Below, piece after piece: positions 1 through 6,856 of a stretch of 9,301 nucleotides of DNA. The DNA is from an uncultured Clostridium sp. (lineage in GTDB: Bacteria; Bacillota; Clostridia; Peptostreptococcales; Peptostreptococcaceae). How positions within the stretch are numbered: position 1 is the first letter of the stretch; each line of letters opens with the position of its first letter. The notes below the pieces were generated by a model that did no database searches, was not told the DNA's origin, and saw only the letters and a program-made list of their open reading frames with translations. The stretch spans positions 1 through 9,301 of the forward strand of contig URRU01000068.1 in NCBI GenBank assembly GCA_900550335.1. Direction: 5' to 3'. The position numbers and the translations under genes are program-made.

Positions 1-67
1 AATAAATAATAAGTATACAAATTTTCAGCAAAATATTCTTAAAAACATACTCTAAAAAAACAAAGAA

Positions 68-73
68 TATAAT
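68..73 (+). promoter_or_regulatory. Candidate -10 box for the radical-SAM-like gene
   Basis: A perfect TATAAT hexamer lies 51 bases before the chosen start codon. No good -35 box is seen 16-18 bases upstream, so this is only a candidate in a very AT-rich stretch. Confidence 0.35.
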
Positions 74-105
74 TTATTTTAATGAGAAATAATACTTAAT
101 TCATG

Positions 106-114
106 AAGGGAGGT
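106..114 (+). promoter_or_regulatory. Ribosome binding site that fixes the start at 124
   Basis: AAGGGAGGT is a near-perfect Shine-Dalgarno sequence 9 bases before ATG 124. It overlaps the codons after the alternative ATG at 103, which makes that upstream ATG an unlikely start. Confidence 0.85.
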
Positions 115-123
115 CAAATTCAG

Positions 124-1179
124 ATGAAAAATGACATATTCTACACCTTGATAGAAACCGTCGTCGCAAATAAGTTAAAAGATATGAAAAAATATCCCGG
201 ACGAGCTGCCAGGAACCTAATAGACTTAGGACTTTTATTCTCCAATGGAAATTTTCAAAATGCTTTTTTCTCATCCGCACAGACCATACTTCAAAATGAG
301 GACAGCCCTTATTATAAATTAATCGACAATGTCGTAAACAATGTCGATAATCAACGACTACTTACATTTGGAATGAATCTGGGCTACAATTCATTTAAAT
401 ACGGTTCAAAAGTAATTAGAAAAAATGAGAAAAAATTAAATTGTTTTATTCCCTGGGAAATTACCCTACATATAGATGATTTTTCTTTTAAAAATAATAA
501 CCAACGTTACGACAAACTTATATCTGATGGAGAAAAATTAGGAATATATAGTTGGGTAATTTTTTTGGATAAACCTTTTTCAGATTTTTTGGAATTGGCA
601 AAAAAACACCCTGACAGTGTCTTTTTCATAATCTTAGAAAACTTAGATGAAAATAAACAGACAATACAAAATGAAATAGATGAAAAATTTTGGGATTGCG
701 TTGAAGAACTTGAAAATATTATGCTCATAATAGAACTAGATAAGAAAAATCGCCATGTTTACAAAAAAATCAAACGTAGAAAGCTTTTGTATAGTGTCTA
801 TTACTATTATTCTCAAAAGAATATAGATTTAATATTGGACGGAAGTATTCTTCGTTTTGCCGAGCAATTCGACCCATTTTTTACTATTTTCATATCCGAG
901 CCGTATTGTAACGATAATCTTCGCAAGATGGTTTATAAAGTTTCCGAGCAAACTAGAAGTGAACAGCGCTATAGCACTATAGCCTGGGAATTATTCTATA
1001 ATAATGCATATATAGATAAAATTATCTCAAGTAAAAGTCAACTCATCTCCTTTGATCATAGTGGAAATCTATGTAGCGTTGATGGAAACGTAAATAATTT
1101 AGATTTTAATTCTTCAAAAGAGAATAATATTTTCTACTCTGACCTCAATTCAATTTTGAAGTCAAATTTTAAATATTAA
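124..1179 (+). CDS. Radical-SAM-like protein lacking the cluster cysteines (probable pseudoenzyme)
   Basis: The 351-residue protein resembles, from memory of the family, clostridial radical-SAM proteins with an N-terminal helical domain followed by a partial TIM barrel. Recognisable parts are the helical region (about 1-100), the IPWEITL strand (109-115) that normally runs into CxxxCxxC, the KLGIYSWVIF strand (138-147) that normally leads into GGEP, and a C-terminal part with FDHSGNLCS (310-318) where the parent family has a cysteine-rich NxxGDIxPC segment. Here the CxxxCxxC position reads HIDDFSF (116-122) and GGEP is replaced by LDKP (148-151). The four cysteines (107, 192, 262, 317) are scattered and cannot form the usual SAM cluster. 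The start at 124 is chosen over an ATG at 103 because AAGGGAGGT (106-114) lies between them at correct spacing. There is no signal peptide. Function is unknown; a scaffold or sensing role is inference. It converges on the TetR gene. Confidence 0.8.
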   Translation: MKNDIFYTLIETVVANKLKDMKKYPGRAARNLIDLGLLFSNGNFQNAFFSSAQTILQNEDSPYYKLIDNVVNNVDNQRLLTFGMNLGYNSFKYGSKVIRKNEKKLNCFIPWEITLHIDDFSFKNNNQRYDKLISDGEKLGIYSWVIFLDKPFSDFLELAKKHPDSVFFIILENLDENKQTIQNEIDEKFWDCVEELENIMLIIELDKKNRHVYKKIKRRKLLYSVYYYYSQKNIDLILDGSILRFAEQFDPFFTIFISEPYCNDNLRKMVYKVSEQTRSEQRYSTIAWELFYNNAYIDKIISSKSQLISFDHSGNLCSVDGNVNNLDFNSSKENNIFYSDLNSILKSNFKY

Positions 1180-1207
1180 ATTTATCTAGATATTAAATTT
1201 ATCTAGA
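1174..1207. repeat. Two perfect tandem copies of a 17-bp unit over the stop codon
   Basis: The unit TATTAAATTTATCTAGA occurs at 1174-1190 and again at 1191-1207. The first copy carries the last Tyr codon and the TAA stop of the radical-SAM-like gene. It looks like a recent slippage duplication with no effect on the protein. Confidence 0.9.
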
Positions 1208-1330
1208 ATTTAAAACTCTCTTTAGAATATGGTGTTAATCTCATTAAAAGCCAAACTTTTTATAATCAAGATTGTTTTATACTTATTATCCCTTAAATTT
1301 TAAGGTGGTTAGTTTTTATGTAATACCGAA

Positions 1331-1366
1331 AAAAGAGGCTGTTGCAATTAATGCAATAGCCTTTTT
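1331..1366. terminator. Bidirectional intrinsic terminator between the radical-SAM-like gene and tetR
   Basis: An imperfect hairpin pairs AGGCTGTTGCA (1336-1346) with TGCAATAGCCT (1352-1362) around a 5-base loop. It is followed by a T run on the plus strand (1362-1366) and, read from the minus strand, by CTTTTTT (from 1331-1337). Its place between convergent genes fits termination in both directions. Confidence 0.75.
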
Positions 1367-1384
1367 AAGTGAGTAATCACTTAA
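1365..1384. repeat. Perfect 8-bp inverted repeat with a GTAA tetraloop
   Basis: TTAAGTGA (1365-1372) and TCACTTAA (1377-1384) pair perfectly around GTAA, a GNRA-type loop. It sits directly after the terminator stem. Further on, TTGCAACAGC (1402-1411) is the exact reverse complement of GCTGTTGCAA (1338-1347), so an alternative fold or small terminal-inverted-repeat element (1338-1411) is possible. Confidence 0.6.
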
Positions 1385-1444
1385 ATACCGATTGTAAAAA
1401 CTTGCAACAGCAATCATTTATCTATAAAAAAATAAAATTATCTA

Positions 1445-2020
1445 TTAAACCTCTAATTCTTGTTGCATAATTACAATTGCAGTTTTTATGAGTTTCATTA
1501 TTTTTTCTAAAAATTCATCGGCCTTCATACACTCTTTGCTCAAAAGCCATCTTTCAATTGCACACAAAATAGCATCTGTAAGGAAATCTACCGTAAATTC
1601 ATCGACCTCTGCCTCATCTAAAGACACAAATTCCTCTAGCAAAAATAAAATCCTATTTTTCACTAAAGGTTGGATATACTCACAAAAATGGTCTGAAAAA
1701 GAGTTTTGTCCTTTTATCAGCAATGCCTTTTGATAAAATTCTCTATTATTATAAAAATACTCACAAATATTTTCTATTGATTCCATTCTTTCTTCGTAAG
1801 TTTCCTTAGAACTCCGCTCAGATGCTACTTTAATAAACTCAGTATCAAAAATCCAGTTTACTAAGTCGTATTTATCCTTGAAGTGATAATAGAAGCTTTT
1901 TCTATTCATATCACATCCATCGCAAATTTGAGCCACAGTTATCTTGTCAAATGGTACAGTTTTCATAATCTCTTTTAACGATTCTGCCAAAGCTTTTTTA
2001 GTTATATTAGAATCAGCCAT
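1445..2020 (-). CDS. TetR/AcrR-family transcriptional regulator
   Basis: The 191-residue, all-helical protein has the TetR layout. An N-terminal DNA-binding domain (about 5-55) carries the helix-turn-helix, ITVAQICDGCDMNRKSFYYHF at about 27-47 with the typical SFYYHFKDKYDL end. A variable C-terminal ligand and dimer domain follows. The helix-turn-helix has two unusual cysteines (33, 36). ATG 2020 follows AAGGGAGGG (2026-2034) at good spacing. It is divergent from gadB across 364 bp and convergent with the radical-SAM-like gene. TetR proteins often act on their own promoter or a divergent one, so gadB is a possible target, but no clear operator is seen and the ligand is unknown. Confidence 0.93.
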   Translation of the reverse strand: MADSNITKKALAESLKEIMKTVPFDKITVAQICDGCDMNRKSFYYHFKDKYDLVNWIFDTEFIKVASERSSKETYEERMESIENICEYFYNNREFYQKALLIKGQNSFSDHFCEYIQPLVKNRILFLLEEFVSLDEAEVDEFTVDFLTDAILCAIERWLLSKECMKADEFLEKIMKLIKTAIVIMQQELEV

Positions 2021-2384
2021 AAAAACCCTCCCTTAAATAGTTAAATCGACACACTATTAAATTAATTTGTCATATCGTACTCTACCTATAATACTACTAT
2101 ATCATATTATTCAATATAAAAATTGTTTTAACGTATTATATTTTTTTTCTCAACTTTTACTAATATGTGTGTAGTTTTCTTCATATTTATTGCAAGCTAT
2201 TTTTCTTAGTGTTAAAATCAATGCAAATATAATTGCAATTAATTATAATAAATATACTTTTTCATTTTTTTAATTGAGTTATATTTTGTAATAATCTTAT
2301 CTTTTAAAATAAAGATTTTCTATTTTTTAATAATTTTATGTTTTTTTGATAAACATATTATCTATTTTCAAAGGAGATGCATTT
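2021..2384. other. Divergent intergenic region tetR / gadB
   Basis: This 364-bp, very AT-rich stretch must contain the promoters of tetR (minus) and gadB (plus). No coding potential is seen. An inverted repeat TATAATT-GCAATT-AATTATA lies at 2228-2247 and could be an operator, although such repeats arise easily in AT-rich DNA. A weak -10-like TAAAAT at 2305-2310 is the best gadB promoter candidate and lacks a convincing -35. The gadB ribosome binding site, AAAGGAGATG, is at 2370-2379. Confidence 0.6.
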
Positions 2385-3794
2385 ATGATGATGTATAAAA
2401 CACACAAATTTGACCACAAAGTCGATGAAGATGTTATTTTCGCTTCTAGAGATTCGGAATTTATTTTGCCTAAATATAAAATTCCAAAAGAACAGTCTGA
2501 CTCTAAGGCTATTTTAGAAATAGTAAAAGATGAGCTATTTTTAGATGGAAATGCTAGACAAAATCTGGCTACATTCACTCAGACTTACGAAGATGAGTAC
2601 ATCAAAGAAATAATGGAAATTGGAATGAATAAAAATATGATAGATAAGGACGAATATCCTCAAACCGCAGAAATCGAAAGCCGTATAGTTTCTATGCTTG
2701 CAGATTTATGGAATTCTCCAAATGAACTGACTTCTGTCGGTACATCTACTGTAGGTTCTTCTGAGGCTTGTATGCTTGGAGGACTTGCTATGTATCATCG
2801 TTGGAGAATGAAAAGACTTGCTGAGGACAAAGATGTAAGCAAGCCAAACTTGGTTACAGGACCTGTTCAGGTTGTCTGGGAAAAATTTGCAAGATATTGG
2901 GATATAGAGCTTAGAGAGATTCCAATGGAAGAAGGAAGATATTATATGGATCCTGATTCTATGCTTGAATATATAGATGAAAATACAATAGGTGTAGTTA
3001 CAACTCTTGGACTTACATTTACAGGAGAGTATGAACCTATCGAAAAACTTTCTCATGCACTTGATAAACTTGAAGAAAAAACTGGTTTAGATATAGATAT
3101 GCACATAGATGCAGCATCTGGTGGATTTTTAGCACCATTCTGTGCACCTAAGATAAAATGGGACTTTAGACTTCCTAGAGTTAAATCAATAAGTGCTTCA
3201 GGACACAAATTTGGACTTGCTCCTCTAGGTTGTGGATTTGTTGTTTGGCGTGATGAAAAAGATTTACCTGATGATTTAATTTTCCACGTAAACTATTTAG
3301 GTGGAGATATGTCTGTGTTCCAGCTTAACTTCTCAAGACCTGCTGGACCAATTATCGCTCAATACTATCAGCTCCTTAGACTTGGATTTGATGGCTATAA
3401 AAAAGTACACATGAACTGCTACAAAACTGCCCAGTATTTAGCTAAAGAGATTGAAAAACTTGGCGTATTTGAGATAATTTTTGACGGAAATCCTAATAAA
3501 GGTATCCCTGCAGTTACATGGAGATTAAAGGAAGATGCTGATGTTTCGTTTAATTTATACGATTTTGCGGATAAATTGAGAAGTAGAGGTTGGCTAGTTC
3601 CAGCGTATTCACTTCCAAGATATGCCGAAAATATTGTTGTTCAGAGGGTTCTTGTTAGACAGGGATTTGGACTTGATATGGCTTCACTTCTTATGGATGA
3701 TATTAAGAGAACGTTGAAGTATTTTGAAACTCACAGGGTCGTTTCTCATTTGAATGAGGAAGATGTTGCGAGCTTGAATCATACTGGAAGATAG
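2385..3794 (+). CDS. gadB: Glutamate decarboxylase (PLP-dependent)
   Basis: This enzyme converts glutamate to GABA and CO2 and consumes a proton, a cytoplasmic acid-resistance reaction. The 469 residues match the roughly 466 of E. coli GadB. Family hallmarks include VGTSTVGSSEACMLG (118-132), DMHIDAASGGF (238-248) with the PLP-contacting His and Asp, and SASGHKFGLAPLGCG (270-284), where Lys275 is the Schiff-base lysine. The C-terminus ends in NHTGR, placing a His (466) where E. coli GadB has the His that blocks the active site at neutral pH. ATG 2385 is the first of three consecutive ATGs and lies 8 bases after AAGGAG; an upstream TTG at 2346 has no ribosome site. No glutamate/GABA antiporter (gadC) is next to it here. 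The gene is GC-richer than its neighbours in sampled lines. Confidence 0.97.
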   Translation: MMMYKTHKFDHKVDEDVIFASRDSEFILPKYKIPKEQSDSKAILEIVKDELFLDGNARQNLATFTQTYEDEYIKEIMEIGMNKNMIDKDEYPQTAEIESRIVSMLADLWNSPNELTSVGTSTVGSSEACMLGGLAMYHRWRMKRLAEDKDVSKPNLVTGPVQVVWEKFARYWDIELREIPMEEGRYYMDPDSMLEYIDENTIGVVTTLGLTFTGEYEPIEKLSHALDKLEEKTGLDIDMHIDAASGGFLAPFCAPKIKWDFRLPRVKSISASGHKFGLAPLGCGFVVWRDEKDLPDDLIFHVNYLGGDMSVFQLNFSRPAGPIIAQYYQLLRLGFDGYKKVHMNCYKTAQYLAKEIEKLGVFEIIFDGNPNKGIPAVTWRLKEDADVSFNLYDFADKLRSRGWLVPAYSLPRYAENIVVQRVLVRQGFGLDMASLLMDDIKRTLKYFETHRVVSHLNEEDVASLNHTGR

Positions 3795-3810
3795 ATATAC
3801 AGAAAAAGAC

Positions 3811-3919
3811 AAGAAAATAACCGCTCTTGGCTCCAGGCTTCAGCGCCCAATGTTTATGTAACACATTTATATGTATTGGGCGCTTGCAGTATTGTCGCGA
3901 TTGAGCGGTTATTTTTCTT
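3811..3919. terminator. Large nested stem-loop, probable bidirectional terminator
   Basis: An outer 13-bp perfect stem pairs AAAATAACCGCTC (3814-3826) with GAGCGGTTATTTT (3903-3915), extended past a bulged T to AAG/CTT. Inside it a second 10-bp perfect stem pairs AGCGCCCAAT (3842-3851) with ATTGGGCGCT (3875-3884). The two stems are separated by an unpaired 15 x 18 base internal loop, and the inner loop is 23 bases. T runs follow on both strands, and it lies between convergent gadB and the nucleotidyltransferase. Intrinsic terminators are usually shorter, so an additional identity as a mobile or repeated element is possible. Confidence 0.7.
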
Positions 3920-3927
3920 TTATAGTT

Positions 3928-4683
3928 TTAATAAGCTTTTACTAATGATACAAAATACTCATTTAGAAGCTTCCATGTTCTTTCATCTTCCTCAATTAAT
4001 TTTGATTTTTCCTTTATGTTAATCAATTCATTTTCAATATAATTATTTAAAACTTGTACTCTTGGAGCTAAGCCTATTTCTGGTAATTCTTGCTTCATTT
4101 TTAATAGTTTATCCACTTCTGATTTTATTGAATTCTCCAACTCAGCTTCCATTAATTCAGAAAATAACATCGGTGGTGGACATTCTTTATCTAAAATCCA
4201 TTTCGCTGCAAGTATTGGTCTGAGTACGTAAAAATACTTTTTAACCCTCACTTGCTCTCCTTTTAAATACTCCCTATAATTACTTTCCGCCATATGGTAA
4301 TAATGTAATAATCCTTTTTTCTTAGAAAAATATTTTGGTAATAATTCCTTTATCTTTTCAAATTCTGATGATGTACGATATACAATAGGAGATGCACACC
4401 ATTCAAAAACAGTTGGATTAGATTTGTAAAGTAGCCTCAATGCCTTTTTTATATCCCAACCATTTATGTCAAGTACATCATCCAACTGCCATTCTATAAC
4501 ATCACGCACTTCGTCCAATCTCAAGTAATCCTCTTCATCTCGTGCATATATAAATCGTACATCGTAGTCGCTATCTGGAGATTCAAAGCCCCAAGCTCTA
4601 CTTCCAGACTCAACTGCCATAATAATTTTTACATTTTCTTTTTCTTCAATTTCTTTTAGCTTATTTTCTATAGTTGTTTTCAA
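3928..4683 (-). CDS. RlaP-like nucleotidyltransferase (PF10127 type)
   Basis: The 251-residue protein has a DNA polymerase beta-type nucleotidyltransferase core. GSRAWGFESPDSDYDVRFIY (about 27-46) holds the GS motif and the paired acidic residues that bind metal, and a helical C-terminal half follows. The whole pattern matches the YcgL/RlaP family, named for association with RNA ligase and RNA-repair loci. The exact reaction is not established from sequence, but nucleotide addition to RNA ends is a reasonable inference. The start is taken as TTG 4683, 5 bases after GAGGTGA (4689-4695); the GTG at 4692 lies inside that ribosome site and is unlikely. It lies 59 bp downstream of kptA on the same strand with no terminator between them, so the two probably form an operon. 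Confidence 0.87.
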   Translation of the reverse strand: MKTTIENKLKEIEEKENVKIIMAVESGSRAWGFESPDSDYDVRFIYARDEEDYLRLDEVRDVIEWQLDDVLDINGWDIKKALRLLYKSNPTVFEWCASPIVYRTSSEFEKIKELLPKYFSKKKGLLHYYHMAESNYREYLKGEQVRVKKYFYVLRPILAAKWILDKECPPPMLFSELMEAELENSIKSEVDKLLKMKQELPEIGLAPRVQVLNNYIENELINIKEKSKLIEEDERTWKLLNEYFVSLVKAY

Positions 4684-4688
4684 TATAA

Positions 4689-4695
4689 TCACCTC
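4689..4695 (-). promoter_or_regulatory. Ribosome binding site that fixes the RlaP-like start
   Basis: On the minus strand GAGGTGA precedes TTG 4683 by 5 bases. It supports the TTG as initiation codon and excludes the overlapping GTG. Confidence 0.7.
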
Positions 4696-4742
4696 ATTAA
4701 TTTATACTACATTAACTTCTTAATACAAAATATATTTTTTAG

Positions 4743-5279
4743 TTATAATTTTTTTAAATACTTTACAGGCACACTTTCAACTAACCATACATTATTTTCT
4801 GATTTAAAAAATTCTATTCCGTCTTCTATCATCTTTTTACAATCTATCTCATATATCACAGGTTTTCCATGTCTTTTCCCCACTTTTTCAGCTATTTCTA
4901 TGTCATTTGATAAATGAACATACAATCTATTTTTTCTAATAAGTCCCTGTCTTTCAATAGATTCTACATATTTTTCACCAGTTCCATGATATAGAATATC
5001 TGGTGGATTTAATTTTTTTAGTTCCACATCAACAGGAATTGAATGTCCTTGATTTGCACGTATCATCGTTTTATCTTCATTAAATGAGTATCTATTTTTA
5101 TTGTCCTCATTCACAATTTTTTCTAGAATTTGTATATCTATAAGATATTTTTTATTTACTCCAACGATTAATTCTTCAACATTTGCCCATCCATGTTCAT
5201 CTAATGTTATTCCTATTGTTTCTGGTTTATGACGTAATATTAGACTTATAAATCTGCTTATTTTTATCAAATTTCCCAT
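4743..5279 (-). CDS. kptA: RNA 2'-phosphotransferase (Tpt1/KptA family)
   Basis: The enzyme uses NAD+ to remove an internal RNA 2'-phosphate, giving ADP-ribose 1'',2''-cyclic phosphate and nicotinamide. In eukaryotes this finishes tRNA splicing; in bacteria its natural substrate is unsettled and RNA repair is suspected. The 178 residues contain all the signature blocks: SLILRHKPE with the catalytic Arg-His, [17 protein letters not shown] with the second key Arg, LYHGT for NAD+ binding, [20 protein letters not shown] with the fourth catalytic Arg, and a C-terminal [12 protein letters not shown]. The protein looks full length and active. ATG 5279 is preferred over ATG 5297 because AAAAGAGGT (5286-5294) precedes it by 6 bases. 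It is the first gene of a probable operon with the RlaP-like gene and is divergent from the Schlafen-like gene. Confidence 0.96.
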   Translation of the reverse strand: MGNLIKISRFISLILRHKPETIGITLDEHGWANVEELIVGVNKKYLIDIQILEKIVNEDNKNRYSFNEDKTMIRANQGHSIPVDVELKKLNPPDILYHGTGEKYVESIERQGLIRKNRLYVHLSNDIEIAEKVGKRHGKPVIYEIDCKKMIEDGIEFFKSENNVWLVESVPVKYLKKL

Positions 5280-5285
5280 AGCTAT

Positions 5286-5294
5286 ACCTCTTTT
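5286..5294 (-). promoter_or_regulatory. Ribosome binding site that fixes the kptA start
   Basis: On the minus strand AAAAGAGGT lies 6 bases before ATG 5279. The alternative ATG at 5297 has only an AT-rich stretch before it and no such site. Confidence 0.75.
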
Positions 5295-5392
5295 CATTTA
5301 AAACTATTATTTTTTATAGCTTATCATTTTTGCATAATAAGTTCTATACTTTTCATTGTATAAATTATCATTTGTTTGTCCTTACTATATAT

Positions 5393-5400
5393 AGGGGGTG
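5393..5400 (+). promoter_or_regulatory. Ribosome binding site that fixes the Schlafen-like start
   Basis: AGGGGGTG lies 7 bases before ATG 5408. An in-frame TTG start at 5330 would add 26 residues with no ribosome site and no family similarity. Confidence 0.75.
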
Positions 5401-5407
5401 TTTAATT

Positions 5408-6832
5408 ATGAAAAAAGAAGTTAGTATAGATTATTTATGCAATGAAAGAGAAGGTCAATATTTAGATAGGAAAAGTGCAAGAATCAAGCCCACTGAAGTA
5501 GCAAGGCACTTAGTTGCTTTTTCAAATGCAAATGGTGGTATATTGGCAATTGGAATAGAGGATAATGGAGCAATAACAGGATTTAATTATGATAAAGCAA
5601 ATTCTATAAATGATTTTTTGTATGTTCCATTTTCATGCTGCCAAGGAAATTTAATGATAGAAACAGAAATTATAGAAGTAAATGAAAAGCAAATTCTTCT
5701 ATTTTTTATTGATTCTGTAGAAAATAATGTAATTAAAACAAGTGATAACAAAGTTTATCTTCGTATAGGAGATAAGTCAAAACTATTAACACATAATGAA
5801 ATAACACAACTTGAATACGATAAAGGAGATAGAAGTTTCGAGGATTTAGTCATAAAAGATTCTAGTTTTGATGATGTAGATATAGAACTTTTATTAAAAT
5901 ACAAATATATTCTAAATACTAATCTATCATTAGAGGAAATTTTAGAAAGTAGATCTTTAATGAAAGAAGGTCATCTTACTGTTGCGGGAGTTTTATTATT
6001 TTCTAAATATCCAACAAAGTTCTTACCACAAGCTAGGTTAAGACTTCTAAAATACGATGGTACAAAAATGGAAACAGGAAGAAGGTTAAATCTTATCAAA
6101 GAAATAAACTACGAATATGCTATTCCAAAAATTATTGAAGAAGTAAGACAAGCTATAAATTTTCAACTCAGAGAATTTCAATATCTTGATAAGGATGGTC
6201 TTTTCAAAATAATACCTGAATATCCTGAATTTGCTTGGTTTGAAGGTATTGTAAATAGCTTAACTCATAGGAATTATTCTATTATTGGAGATTATATTAG
6301 AGTTTCATTGTATGACGATAGATTAGAAATTTTTAGCCCTGGAAAACTTCCAAATATCGTTACTTTGGATAATATGAAAAATACCCGTTATTCTAGAAAT
6401 CCAAGAATAGCAAGAGTATTGAGTGAGTTTGGATGGGTTAAAGAGCTTAATGAAGGTGTAAAAAGAATATATGATGAGATGGATGGTTTTTACCTAAATA
6501 ATCCTACTTACTCTGAACCGAATAGAAACTCTGTCTTGCTTGTACTTGAAAATAGTATTACTTCAAGAACCCTAAGAGTGGAAGATCGAATACAAAAGAA
6601 TTTCGATGAATCAGTTTTTAATTCTTTAAATGAATATGAAATTAAAATTGTTCAATTTCTAATGACAAATGAAAAAATAACTGTGAAAATAGCTTCCTCT
6701 TTAACAAAAAGAAGTGATGTTACATCTAGAAATAATTTAAAACAACTTGAAAGCATTGGTATTTTGCAGTGGCATGGTAGTAATAAAAAAGATCCTACTC
6801 AATATTACACTCTTAGCCCCAAATACAAATAG
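5408..6832 (+). CDS. Schlafen-type AlbA_2 domain / HATPase-like protein
   Basis: The 474-residue protein has three parts. The N-terminal AlbA_2 (Schlafen AlbA_2, formerly AAA_4) domain spans about 8-135, with EGQYLDRKSARIKP (14-27) and AFSNANGGILAIGIEDNGAITGF (37-59). A GHKL-like ATPase region of the RecG-related HATPase_c_4 type covers about 185-365, with FEGIVNSLTHRNY (278-290) and LEIFSPGKLP (306-315). A winged-helix-like C-terminus follows (about 403-472). Proteins of this architecture are usually annotated as ATP-binding, putative DNA-binding or regulatory. Some eukaryotic Schlafens are tRNA or rRNA nucleases, but the bacterial members are mostly uncharacterised, and the LEFK acidic motif is here LDRK. 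The gene is divergent from kptA and the RlaP-like gene, suggesting a regulator or effector of an RNA-damage response. Downstream in-frame repeats may be a lost tail. Confidence 0.93.
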   Translation: MKKEVSIDYLCNEREGQYLDRKSARIKPTEVARHLVAFSNANGGILAIGIEDNGAITGFNYDKANSINDFLYVPFSCCQGNLMIETEIIEVNEKQILLFFIDSVENNVIKTSDNKVYLRIGDKSKLLTHNEITQLEYDKGDRSFEDLVIKDSSFDDVDIELLLKYKYILNTNLSLEEILESRSLMKEGHLTVAGVLLFSKYPTKFLPQARLRLLKYDGTKMETGRRLNLIKEINYEYAIPKIIEEVRQAINFQLREFQYLDKDGLFKIIPEYPEFAWFEGIVNSLTHRNYSIIGDYIRVSLYDDRLEIFSPGKLPNIVTLDNMKNTRYSRNPRIARVLSEFGWVKELNEGVKRIYDEMDGFYLNNPTYSEPNRNSVLLVLENSITSRTLRVEDRIQKNFDESVFNSLNEYEIKIVQFLMTNEKITVKIASSLTKRSDVTSRNNLKQLESIGILQWHGSNKKDPTQYYTLSPKYK

Positions 6833-6856
6833 TTATATTTATTAAATACTCAAAAA

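Larger units (their letters stand above)
5280..5407. promoter_or_regulatory. Divergent control region kptA / Schlafen-like gene
   Basis: This 128-bp region must drive both the RNA-repair operon (minus) and the Schlafen-like gene (plus). It contains an inverted repeat TATAC-TTTTCATT-GTATA (5345-5362), which could be a protein-binding site overlapping a promoter. No standard -35/-10 pair is convincing on either strand. A shared regulator for both directions is inference from layout. Confidence 0.45.

Noticed and set aside
507..728. Minus-strand open frame inside the radical-SAM-like gene
   Set aside because: It lies wholly within a well-supported gene on the other strand, has low-complexity Ser/Phe/Lys content and no ribosome site.
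2048..2071. GACA...TGTC pair as a TetR operator upstream of tetR
   Set aside because: Only four bases per arm match and the inner bases do not keep the same symmetry centre, so it is not distinguishable from chance.
2706..3056. Minus-strand open frame inside gadB
   Set aside because: Shadow of a highly conserved enzyme; composition is biased and no domain is recognisable.
3814..3915. Integron attC-like recombination site
   Set aside because: The outer arms read AACCGCTC and GAGCGGTTATT and do not match the RYYYAAC/GTTRRRY cores, the box spacing is too large, and no integrase or cassette array is present.
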